Source of the DNA: Batillaria attramentaria
Lineage: Eukaryota; Mollusca; Gastropoda; Batillariidae
Assembly: GCA_018292915.2 (NCBI GenBank)
Contig: JACVVK020000538.1
Location: forward strand, 342,706 to 406,705
Length of the DNA: 64,000 bases
Direction: 5' to 3'
Shown one piece after another: positions 8,900 through 16,859 of the stretch (the stretch's first letter is position 1; each line of letters begins with the position of its first letter). A model generated the notes under the pieces. The model ran no database searches. It saw only the letters and a list, made by a program, of their open reading frames with translations, and was not told where the DNA came from. The position numbers were made by a program, and so were the translations under genes.

Positions 8900-11654
8900 A
8901 GTGATTAAGTTTCAATTGAAAAAAAAATTGAAATCATGGTACGACAAGCATATCAATCAACAAGCATATCAATCAATAAACATATCAGGGTCAAAGTTTC
9001 TATGGTGAACAGCTCTTTCAGTTTGGCTTTGATTTTCTCGGGTGATACGCACATGTACTTTGAACTTCATAATCCAGTGCATGCGTACGTAGATGATTTC
9101 ATCCACAAATAAATCTGACGTTACCCCTGGCTGATATCTGACTCAATATACAGATAAGCCTACAGAGATAACCCCAGGTATACAAAAGCAAACTAGGCAA
9201 ACTCTGTTATGAAGACTCTTGATGTTTTGTGGTGAAACTACCGATACAAGTCTCTCAGTAAAAAAAAAAAAAAAAAAAAAACGTAACTCAATTTAAAAAA
9301 AGCATAACTTGGGTTTAAAAGCTAAGCTGTTTAGCGCTGGCAGCAGCTGCCAACAAAATGCAAGAATCACAAGGTGAAACACAGCACAGCACAGCACAGC
9401 ACAGCACAGCACAGCACAGCACAGCACAGCACAACACAACACAACACAGCACAGCACCACACAACAGCACAGCACAGCACAGCACCACACAACAGCACAG
9501 CACAGCACAGCACCAAACAACAGCACAGCACAGCACCACACAACAGCACAGCACCACACAACAGCACAGCACCACACAACAGCACAGCACAGCACAGCAC
9601 CACACAACAGCACAGCACAGCACAGCACAGCACAACACAACACAACACAGCACAGCACCACACAACAGCACAGCACAGCACAACACAACACAGCACAGCA
9701 CAGCACCACACAACAGCACAGCACAGCACAGCACAGCACCACACAACAACACAACACAGCACAGCACAGCACAGCACCACACAACAACACAGCACAGCAC
9801 AGCACAGCACCACACAACAACACAGCACAGCACATCACCAAGCATCACAACACAGCACAGCACAGTCACACAGCACCACACATCACAACACAACACAACA
9901 CAACGCAGCACAGCACAACACAGTACAGCACAGTCACACAACACAACACAACACAACACAGCACCACACATCACAACACAACACAACACAACACAGCACC
10001 ACACATCACAACACAGCACAGCACCGACACCGACGCTAACAGCAAAAACAAAACAAAACTTCCATTGAACAAAGAACCATTGCGCACTATAAATCTGCGA
10101 GAAAATACGTTATCTTGAAAGGGGACGCACAATACTTTTTCATATAATTTCTAACCCTTGCTGGTATGCTCAGCACAATCGGAATTCATCAGAGAAAACA
10201 TAGTTACACACACGTAACGCTATTTCATACCTTCACTGGCCGCATGGGACCCGACGTAAACATTATGCCCGACAATTACATGCTGTGCACTGCCGAGCGA
10301 AACGTTGTGCAATACATCTGAAGCCCCACCAGTGGCACCTGAAATGAAATACAGACCTGCAGATCTAATATTCAAAGAGCGACTAGAACCGTTTACGTGC
10401 AAAATGATTCATTTTGATACCAGTTTACATGCTTTCATTTCCGCATTATGGGACAGCCGCAGAATAACCAAGCCCAGCTTGCAAAATTAGCAGATTTATG
10501 ATGACGGGGGGGAGGGGGAGTGAGTGAGTTTTTAGGGCTTAAAACCGCGCAAGCCACAAAGACTAATTCGCGGCTGAGTGTGCCTGCACTACATGAAAAA
10601 AAAAATGCAACGTTGGACAAATGATGCGAACTGGTCTACGGGGCAATATAAACCTAGGACATGCAGGAGACGCTGCACCTTCATGCTAATTTCTCGAACT
10701 CCCGATTACAAAAACAACTAGCAATTACAACTAGGTAAAACAAAGATAAATACTAAGCGCATATACAGCAAATATTCCAACTTATCGTCTCCAAGGCGCA
10801 ATAAACCAGCAGCATATGCCCAACATTACTTCCTAGCTACTGGTAGTGCAGACGTGATTGAGGGGCTTAAGAAAGAACAAATGTAGATGAAAGGGCCGAA
10901 CTTAGAAATTAGATGAGAGGTGAGAGGAAGGACAGAGAGGCTAAATTCGGGAGGTTTCACAGAGAAAGAGACAGGCGAATGAGCTGGTGAGGGATAGACC
11001 GATTGAGATAGAAAGGAAAATTCCTTAGTTGCCAATGAAGAAAACATGCCTGGGATGCAGTTGGAGAAAAGACAGCCCCAACACGGAACTCCCCCGCCGT
11101 GAGGCGGTTTGGGAAAACAACGCACCAGAGAGGGGTGCGTTGTGAAGGTCTTCAACGTGACAGGTGTTCAGCAGCACCAGCAGGGCGCTGCGAACAAAGC
11201 CCGCCAGGGTGAAGACCAAGTGGGGGGGGGGGGAATCCAGTGAAGTCGGCCTTCAGAAACGACCCTCAAATGTCTCACTGGGCCAAGGGTCAGCAGACAC
11301 CCGCTTACTGACCTCCCCCCCTCCCCCTCCCGGAGATTTTAAGAGAGCAAAGAGACAGGTGAATGGGCCGATGGAGGCAGAAATAGGAGCAAAGAAAGAG
11401 CAAAAGGGGTGGGCAAGCTTGGCGAAATCAGCGATCCCATGGGGCCTTTATGATGATAAAGAAACTTATATTAATTATTTGGCAAATCAAGCGTAGAGAG
11501 AGAGGGGGGGGGGGGGGAGAGACAGAGAGAGAGAGAGAGACAGATAGACAGACAGACAGAGACAGACTCGGAGACAGAGACAGACAGAAAAACGACGTTA
11601 CTACTCACCTTGTTCACTTTGCCCCTCATCTGACAAACGCTCGGGCGAATCCAT
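1519..11654 (-). CDS. SAMD9/SAMD9L-like STAND NTPase, seven coding exons
   Basis: Coding exons in transcript order: 11654-11609, 10338-10231, 8472-4277, 3681-3555, 3076-2897, 2571-2351 and 1683-1519. All introns are GT-AG and phases join exactly, giving 5043 nt (1680 residues plus stop), close to the roughly 1590 residues of vertebrate SAMD9/SAMD9L. Domains seen: RHIM-like motif (~16-50), OST-HTH/LOTUS-like (~55-137), Lys run (~139-149), AlbA_2-like (~246-386), SIR2-like (~460-690), P-loop NTPase (Walker A APGSGGTT ~785-792; Walker B VVALMDGED ~835-844), TPR-like helices (~1136-1240), OB-fold-like (~1553-1626) and a zinc-ribbon-like tail (~1627-1680). From family knowledge, SAMD9 proteins are cytoplasmic antiviral and translation-repressing factors whose AlbA region acts on nucleic acid. 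No SAM domain is visible. Function in this animal is inferred from family and architecture. Confidence 0.9.
1841..1866. repeat. (TAG)n microsatellite
   Basis: A short pure trinucleotide run lies in the last intron of the SAMD9-like gene, next to a SINE. Confidence 0.8.
1884..2046 (+). mobile_element. SINE-A copy 1 (tRNA-derived)
   Basis: This is a diverged, full-length copy of the commonest SINE in the window. It has a tRNA-like head with an A-box region (TAGCTTAGCGGTGGAGCG) and a B-box region (GTGAGTTGGAATTCC), then the shared body TTGCCCCATCTTTGATGTCACCC and the tail AAAAGGACGTTAAACCCC. It sits in the last intron of the SAMD9-like gene. Confidence 0.75.
2183..2218. repeat. (TTTA)n microsatellite
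   Basis: About nine tandem tetranucleotide units lie in the last intron of the SAMD9-like gene. Confidence 0.85.
2351..2571 (-). CDS. SAMD9-like gene, OB-fold-like exon
   Basis: The acceptor CTGTTTCAG precedes AT-GCT and the donor after GAG is GTGATT. The exon codes for about 74 residues rich in alternating beta-type patterns: KLAVCKGTIRTKN, SGYIDLDLG, VKVFYIPL and FYLAFTLENGYEAYE. It is clearly homologous to the exon at 60817-61043. Its position matches the C-terminal OB-fold described for SAMD9 proteins, where nucleic-acid binding is the expected role. The split first codon (A|AT) joins in phase to the exon ending at 2897. Confidence 0.85.
2746..2810. repeat. (GAT)n/(GAC)n trinucleotide repeat
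   Basis: Runs of GAT surround a central GAC run in the intron between the 2897-3076 and 2351-2571 exons. Confidence 0.85.
2897..3076 (-). CDS. SAMD9-like gene, helical exon before the OB fold
   Basis: The acceptor CATTTGCAG is followed by GT-AGC and the donor is A|GTGAGC. The 180-nt exon codes for an amphipathic helical segment (SLLEAQQLLLDKLHKLRKTV) and then SRFPREWLGKDDLEGIRRLV. It links the TPR-like region to the OB-fold exon. Phases 2 and 1 at its ends match both neighbours, which supports the model. Confidence 0.8.
3555..3681 (-). CDS. SAMD9-like gene, exon after the long exon
   Basis: The acceptor GCATTTTCAG precedes GTTTAC and the donor is CCAG|GTACAA, which is weak. It codes for 42 residues starting VYSLENVLRRVRNWSESV. 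The long exon ends at PKFPK (AAG|GTATTG) in phase 0, so PKFPK-VYSLEN is continuous. Reading past the donor adds only two codons before a stop, which shows the exon border is real. Confidence 0.8.
4277..8472 (-). CDS. SAMD9-like gene, 4.2-kb main exon
   Basis: This single exon codes for about 1398 residues and starts after the acceptor GTTTAATTTCCAG, upstream of an internal ATG at 8368. It carries in order: the OST-HTH/LOTUS-like domain (NELLVALLNEIL ... FRDFSSLTFRQFLERNPSHF ... GNFVMV), an 11-Lys run and charged linker, an AlbA_2/Schlafen-like stretch (FTKDVVSLWNTP ... AHILLGI), a SIR2-like stretch (HFVLLCGTMRHF ... WIAVYDFDF), the P-loop NTPase (ILHAPGSGGTTMSQRILWDL at ~6250-6280), a Walker B-like VVALMDGED (~6095-6121) and TPR-like repeats (~5070-5220). 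A huge internal exon is typical of SAMD9-family genes. Walker A has GSGGTT rather than a GKT/S, which I recall as a family trait. Confidence 0.93.
8500..8894. repeat. (CA)n, (TA)n and (GA)n cluster
   Basis: Three different dinucleotide arrays sit within 270 bp: (CA)n at about 8628-8690 ending in CGCGCG, (TA)n at about 8732-8784, and (GA)n at about 8837-8894. They lie in the intron between the RHIM-like exon and the main exon. The ORFs here are low-complexity artefacts. Confidence 0.9.
8895..9378. other. Intronic sequence, nothing recognised
   Basis: This is AT-rich intron with a duplicated CATATCAATCAA stretch at about 8948-8978 and an A run near 9261-9282. No exon or element was recognised. 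Confidence 0.5.
9379..10026. repeat. (CACAG)n / (CACAA)n pentanucleotide array, ~650 bp
   Basis: A long tandem array of CACAG with CACAA, CACCA and CACAT variants, often in a higher-order pattern CACAGCACCACACAACAG. The plus strand is almost free of T and poor in G runs. Because the unit is not a multiple of three and contains no stop, several long ORFs rich in His, Gln and Thr, or Cys, Val and Leu, appear on both strands; they are not genes. It lies in the intron upstream of the main SAMD9-like exon. Confidence 0.95.
10231..10338 (-). CDS. SAMD9-like gene, RHIM-like exon
   Basis: This 108-nt exon has an acceptor GTATTTCATTTCAG and a donor GAAG|GTATGA. Split codons join in phase to both the start exon and the main exon. 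It codes for ATGGASDVLHNVSLGSAQHV followed by IVGHNVYVGSHAASE. V-x-L-G-x-x-Q-x-V-x-V-G matches the spacing of the RHIM core (I/V-Q-I/V-G-x-x-N-x-M-x-I-G) except for the Q and N positions, and is followed by a second VIVG-HN-VYVG. RHIM motifs form amyloid cores in necroptosis and Imd-type signalling. The exon is well supported; the RHIM identity is an inference from pattern. Confidence 0.75.
10520..10580 (+). repeat. SINE-D tail fragment (first copy)
   Basis: The motif AGGGCTTAAAACCGCGCAAGCCACAAAGACTAATTCGCGGCT recurs at 18433-18475 and 59218-59267. Its ends CCGCG / CGCGG can pair. It is probably the tail or a fragment of another short element. Confidence 0.55.
10995..11420 (+). repeat. Dispersed repeat family E, copy 1
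   Basis: This stretch and 41285-41580 share ordered blocks: GGAAATTCCTNAGTTGCC, then a stretch ending ATGCCTGGGATGCAGTTGG with AGAAAAACAG-like sequence, then GTGAANGNNCCGATGGAGGCAGAAA. The copies have diverged and contain indels. The element type is unknown. It lies in the first coding intron of the SAMD9-like gene. Confidence 0.5.
11500..11592. repeat. Purine-rich (GA)n / (GACA)n tract
   Basis: A GAGAGG run, a G run, (GA)n and (CAGA)n lie just 3' of the donor of the start-codon exon in genomic order. Confidence 0.8.
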
Positions 11655-11691
11655 GTTTCATGCCACCAAACCCGAGGACGGCTGGCAAGAC
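11609..11691 (-). CDS. SAMD9-like gene, start-codon exon
   Basis: The acceptor is a good pyrimidine tract, TTTATTGTCTTGCCAG, at 11692-11693. A 37-nt 5' UTR precedes ATG at 11654-11652, and the CDS part is 11654-11609. It codes for MDSPERLSDEGQSEQ and ends at G|GTGAGT, a near-consensus donor. The split Gly codon joins in phase to the RHIM-like exon. This start is chosen because frame, acceptor and donor all agree. Confidence 0.75.
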
Positions 11692-11983
11692 AATAAACAC
11701 AAAATATGAGCCATAAAGACACAGTGACTGCAAGAACGGCTGAAGTGAATGCCATCCTAGACGGGCAATTCACAAGCAATGATGTGTCCAAAAATGGTTG
11801 TTACTTTTCACAATAATATAACAAACTCATGATGTGTCAACTGACAGCCACTGATTCAGTCTACACTGGGAAGCACCGAAGAACAAGGGACTCAGATTAA
11901 ACAAGTTTGAAAATATTCCTTTCCTTGAAATATACACAGCAGAGTGCATGTACATGGACACAGTCTGCATATCAGTATGATCA

Positions 11984-12016
<33 letters not shown>

Positions 12017-12800
12017 ACACACACGAACAATGTGCATGACTGACACGTCTAGCATCAACAGTTTTCGGAGACAAACCTATACATACGGTGTTGTTCAAAC
12101 AAGTTCCAAGACCCGGCAAGTTTCGGTTTTGCAGTTCGGTGAAAAGAGATTACACACTGACGAAGCTGAGCACTTGCCGCAATGCCGTGTTGTTAGTTTA
12201 TGCGCTGCAGACAAGACCGTGTGTGTCGCGGCACAGCTTTTGGCCTACATTTTCTTCCGACACATTCAGCGTCACCACACGCATACATATTTCTAAATAA
12301 AGAAAGCGTAACTGCGTTCTCAGTGTGTTCCTTCTGTAGCTGACTTGTAGGTTGATCTGGTCTGTCGAGGACATGACTGCTTTTCAGTGTCAGTGTATGC
12401 CGGGTAAAAAGTTTGTTTATTTCACGTTATGGTTACGCAGTAGGCTGATCTGGTATCGATTGGCAATACCGTGGTGACTGGTGGCCCACTGTGGCTTTGC
12501 ATACTTGTACATTTAGCAAACTGAATGGGACTGAGCACGGTATGCCCCCCCCCCCCACCACCACCACCACCACCACACACACACAAACAAGAAGCAACTT
12601 CAACACAAATGAGGTAGCCTAATACTGCACTCAAGCAGTCTTGAATTTTCAGTGTTAGGAGGTACGAAAGAGTAGGCTAAGCGGCTTGAGGCAAGGAAGA
12701 GACACCGACGAACTGATTCACACTGACTTACTGACTGCAGTTCACAAAACCATACAAAAGTCTTTCGCCTCACGACTAGCTCAACTAGCGATATACGCAC
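11692..12800. other. Probable first intron of SAMD9-like gene
   Basis: It holds a (CA)n at about 11986-12014, a C run and (CAC)n at about 12545-12590, and no recognised exon. It is bounded by the predicted donor GTGCGT (12800-12795) and the acceptor next to 11691. Confidence 0.45.
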
Positions 12801-12905
12801 CTTGACCAGAAGTTCTGTCAAGTCATTTTCCGATCAGCACACATCTGTATCCGCTTTCTGTTCGCTTCTATCCAGCACCGTCCCACAGCAAGCCATCATG
12901 GCGGA
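12801..12905 (-). other. Probable 5' non-coding exon of SAMD9-like gene
   Basis: On the minus strand the sequence runs to GGTCAAG|GTGCGT, a good splice donor at 12801. Upstream it contains short ATG-led frames that stop quickly (one of about 17 codons), so it would be a leader. The 5' edge is a guess placed next to the promoter-like cluster. RNA data would be needed to prove it. Confidence 0.4.
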
Positions 12906-12925
12906 AGGGGCTTTCCAGTGTGTGT
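12885..12925 (-). promoter_or_regulatory. Promoter-like cluster: YY1/ETS-like and kappaB-like sites
   Basis: The plus-strand text is GCCATCATGGCGGAAG then GGGGCTTTCC. ATGGCGG fits the YY1 core, GGAAG the ETS core, and GGGGCTTTCC (12907-12916) fits the kappaB consensus GGGRNNYYCC. It lies just upstream of the probable first exon and would suit an NF-kB-inducible immune gene. These are short motifs and could be chance. Confidence 0.35.
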
Positions 12926-13037
12926 AAAAATATACATCGTCAATTAGGCCTACCTGGGACGGGCTACGGTAGGTAACTCGGATATACTTCTTGTCCCTTG
13001 AGAAATGTAGAATTTAAATTGGGTAAGTATGTATACG

Positions 13038-13540
13038 TACCGGCCCCCGTGGTGTAGTGGTTAGCACTTCGGACCATGGACCGGGAGACCCGGGTTCCGA
13101 CGAGTCCCAGCCGAGGCAAGCGGGAGTTTCCCTACCTAGGTCGGCTCCTACCCAGAGCGGGTGTGCTATGGACCCAGTGGGGAGGCTGTTGCCAAACAGC
13201 CGAGTTTCAGCCACTTCACGGGTGCGACTTTGGGGGTGCTTCCCTTGGTATGACACGTCTTATGGTGTGGATGATTACACGGCCGGCACCGCAGGTGCCG
13301 TAGTTCCCGGGCCTGGTTAATGCCGGGATATTTATGACAGGAAGCGTGGAATGCGGCCCTGTCCCGCAGTCCCAAACCACACGGACCTCCATAGCATCAT
13401 CTTACCATCATCCTCATCTCCATCATCATGCATAATAAAAATTGTCCCAGCTTCCGAGCCCTCCGTGGATTCTACCCATTACCTGGGAGGAACACCACTG
13501 GAGCTGGCAAAGAGTAGGGGCAGCAAAGAAAAAAAAAAAA
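13038..13540 (+). mobile_element. SINE-B copy 1 (long tRNA-derived, ~490 bp)
   Basis: The tRNA-like head CCCCCGTGGTGTAGTGGTTAGC has a clear A box, and GGTTCCGACGAGTCC is a disrupted B box carrying extra bases. It is followed by a ~380-bp body (GGTCGGCTCCTACCCAGAGC ... GGGCCTGGTTAATGCCGGGA ... CCTCCGTGGATTC) and an A-rich end. Two more copies lie at 40761-41268 (minus) and 48750-49245 (plus). It is unusually long for a SINE. It sits just upstream of the SAMD9-like promoter-like cluster. Confidence 0.85.
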
Positions 13541-13750
13541 CCCGTTACTTTGCACTAGTGCAGTGAAAGGTCATTGTGCAAAAGCCCAGAATAATAATGC
13601 CAGGAAGGTTTTCTACTGCCTTAGGAAGCGTTTGTTGTCAGTTGTCGTCGTCGTTGTTGTTGTTTTAATCAAACCGGACTGAACAAGTGACACTCAGTGA
13701 CTGAAAAGTTTTTTTTTGTTTTTTTGTTTTGTTTTTTTTTTGTTTTTTTA

Positions 13751-13913
13751 ACACACACACACACACACACACACACACTACTCGTCCATCCTTTCGTACA
13801 TATTTCTGTTACTATGCATACTTATATTTCTAGTTAATTAAGTGTTTCTTCGAGTTACTTCTCAGTCGTAGATGAATACAGAGATAAATACTTGGATGAA
13901 ATGCACCGTGTAT

Positions 13914-13998
<85 letters not shown>
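13751..13998. repeat. (CA)n and long (GT)n microsatellites
   Basis: A (CA)n occurs at about 13751-13777 and a (GT)n of about 80 bp at 13916-13997, interrupted by TATGTGTGCG. The TTTTTG-rich stretch at 13710-13749 is also simple sequence. Confidence 0.9.
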
Positions 13999-14000
<2 letters not shown>

Positions 14001-14202
14001 TGTCATTTGTGTAATAATGGAACTCAGACACAAATCTCAATTCCAAAGAGGGAACCGAGGTGTATGATGGAACGTTCCCACATTGCACTAAGTGCAAAAT
14101 CGTGTTCTACGCCCTGAAAAACGTATAAAAAATTGATTGTTTGCAAAAATTTGGAAATGTCCCCATTTTGCACTTGTGCGACTGTGTGACTTTTAAACAC
14201 TT

Positions 14203-15138
14203 TACACACGTCCCGTGTTCACATCAAAATTTTGTGTTTTGATTTCCCTGTTGTCACACACATTTGCCTATGGGTTATTTCAGGTTATTTGCATCGCACA
14301 CTTTAATATCCTTCAAAACACATGCATTTAAAGTCAAATGGTCTCAGCAGAGGATTATACTGAGCCATAAAACACTGTTTTCTGCACCGGCGATTAAACC
14401 CAAATGCTGCATGTAAAGTTGGGACGTTCCGTGTTCACATCAAAATTCTGTGTTTGGGTTTATCTGTTATTACACCCTGTTGCCTATGGGTTATTTCAGG
14501 TTATTTGCATCGCATACTTCAATACGCTGCAAAAGGCATACACTGAAGGCCAAAATGGCCTATGTGGAGAACTACACTTAGCCAGAAAACAATGTCTTCC
14601 GCATCGGCGATTAAACCCAAATGCTGTATGTAAAGTTGGGACGTTCCGTCTTCACATCAAAATTCTGTGTTTGGGTTTTTCTGTTCTTACACACATTTGC
14701 CTATGGTTTATTTCAGGTTATTTGCATCCCTCACTTTAACATCCTGCAAAACACATGCATTCAAAGTCAAATGGTCTAAGTAGAGGACTATACTGAGCCA
14801 TAAAACACTGTTTTCTGCACCGGCGATTAAACCCAAATGCTGTATGTAATGATGGGACGTTCCGTGTTTACATCAAAATTCTGTGTTTGGGTTTATCTGT
14901 TATTACACACATATTCCTATGGATTATTTCAGGTTATTTGTATCGCACACTTTAATATGCTGCAACAGACATACATTCAAGGCCAAATGGTCTATGTGGA
15001 GAACTATACTTAGCCAGAAAGCAGTCATCCGCACTGGCGATTAAACCCAATGCTGTAAAGTTGGAATGTTCTGTGTTCACATCAAAATTCTGTGTTTGAG
15101 TCTCTCTGTTCTTACACACACTTGTCTATGGGTTGTTG
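14203..15138 (+). repeat. 217-bp tandem repeat, about 4.3 copies
   Basis: The block GGGACGTTCC ... CACATCAAAATTCTGTGTTTGGG ... TATTTCAGGTTATTTGCATC ... CACCGGCGATTAAACCCAAATG recurs, with GGGACGTTCC or its variants near 14204, 14421, 14638, 14854 and 15063. Spacing is therefore 217, 217, 216 and 209. Copies are clearly diverged, so the array is old. No ORF spans the units. Confidence 0.9.
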
Positions 15139-15153
15139 CAGTTTAGTTACATC

Positions 15154-15203
15154 ATCCTATGTGGTGGAATAGGACGTTAAACCCCCAAACATCCACCCAC
15201 CCT
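15154..15203 (+). mobile_element. SINE-A tail, 5'-truncated, with 15-bp TSD
   Basis: Only the last ~48 bp of SINE-A is present (TATGTGGTGG ... GGACGTTAAACCCCC ... CCACCC). It is flanked by an exact duplication CAGTTTAGTTACATC at 15139-15153 and 15204-15218. This is the signature of target-primed reverse transcription that stopped early. Confidence 0.85.
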
Positions 15204-15569
15204 CAGTTTAGTTACATCGCACTCTTTAGTATGCTGCAAACGATTCAGTCAGTCAACCGATTGCTGCAAGCGAGGCTTACCGGCACAGAGCTAAATAAAC
15301 GTGAAGGGCTCAATCTGTCTCTATTTTAATGCAAGTCTGTGGTCAGTGAATAAAAGAGAGGGTGGCGGGGGAATAGCTGAGCGCCACTTAAGTACCCATT
15401 GGGTTACATACTAGCTGTTGACATGCCATCCTGGATAACCCGGTCATCAGTCTAAGCCGGTCAATTTGACTCAGTCCCTTGGGTGACCAGCGTACACAGG
15501 TTTGACTGTAAAAATAATATATTATTATTGTTTTCCTTATGAGTCTCAGCTTCATCGGTATTCACACAT

Positions 15570-16350
15570 TCCATTATTACTGCATTCAAACCACCCTCCA
15601 CACCCCCAACACCCCACGCCACAGTCAAACTCGCAACCACCACCCACTCCACACCACAGACTCTTTCCCTCTATATTTCCCTCCCCAGAACTCTATCTCA
15701 CATACAAACACAACCCACCTAAAAGACATACACACTAAGTGCATAATTTGATGTAAAATCGCACGGTTAACACCAACACTACAGTCAAACTTGTGTAAGC
15801 TGGTAACTCCTAACTCAAATCACAAATGACAGAACAAACCTTCAGTACCGTACCCCACTTATACCCAAGAACACATTCACCACTCCCACCGATCTACAGC
15901 CTGAACCCTCAGAGTAGGACATTTGTACACTGACCAACTTGCACACACTATTCAACCCATAACGGCCCCACATACCTCACATGCACACCAACAAGCCATT
16001 TTACAGGCTTCAAGGTACAGACGCCATCCAGCCCCCTCCCCCTCCAAACTCCTCTCCAACAACCAACATACAGTAACGACAGTTCTACCCCACTATATAT
16101 GTACCAAAACCTGCAGTCCACTAACGACACCCATGCAGACGCAAGAAACACAAAAAAATCACAAGCCTACCACCCCACTGTTACAGGCATAACACCTTCT
16201 GACACCCAACAATCACTTCCTACATTCCTTCAACAGCACTTAAAACTATCCCCACAAGTAATCCAATTGCCATTGTCTACCAATTACCCCCCCCCCCCCC
16301 AACAATATTACAATCCAGTCACCACAATAACACACCACCATATCTAATGG
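15570..16350 (+). other. G-depleted (A/C-rich) strand segment
   Basis: For almost 800 bp the plus strand has very little G; 15601-15720, for example, has only a handful. It is rich in CCACC, ACCCC and CACAC words without a fixed period. A C run lies at about 16290-16300. Frames read on the plus strand are rich in Pro, Thr and His, as expected from composition, and no gene was recognised. Confidence 0.6.
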
Positions 16351-16702
16351 ACAACCACTTTCGCACAGTTGTCTCTTTCAAAGTCATTTTGATCTTCACA
16401 TATATGGTTGGTTAATTGGGATTTAACGACCCCACCACAACGAAGTGATAAGAAAATGGCCAGCGTTCCAAAAATATTATTTTAAAGAGACAGGTTTGCT
16501 CTATATTCTAAGGCAGTGTGAAACAGTCCGCTACTGTTGTTAATTCCTGTTTTGGGGTGCAGGTAAAGAACTAAGACAAAATCACTGTAACACTTAAATT
16601 GATATTATATTAAGAGCCTGCAAATAAAAGATCACCACCCAATGGTCAATGCATGAAATCACTTTCTATCCCCCGTTTTCGTCTGTCTGATTTCCGGTAA
16701 AT

Positions 16703-16858
16703 AGGGGGACGGGATAGCCGAACGGTAGAGTGTTGGGGTTTCAATGCTCGGGTCGTGAGTTTGAACCCCGGCTTCGACCATATTTTGTGCTTGCCTTTTT
16801 CTCATCGCCCCATCTTTGATATCACCCATATATGGCGGAAAACTCCCAAACACCCAGC
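16703..16858 (+). mobile_element. SINE-A copy 2
   Basis: The head GGATAGCCGAACGGTAGAGTG and B-box GTGAGTTTGAACCCC are followed by the family body, but GGACGTTAA is missing from the tail (GGCGGAAAACTCCCAAACACCC). It is an old, internally deleted copy. Confidence 0.75.
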
Positions 16859-16859
16859 C

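Noticed and set aside
8611..9008. ORFs with His-Thr and Arg-Glu runs
   Set aside because: They are dinucleotide repeat translations inside an intron of the SAMD9-like gene.
9293..10068. Several 150-236-codon ORFs on both strands
   Set aside because: All are translations of the CACAG/CACAA array; length comes from absence of stops in the repeat, not from selection.
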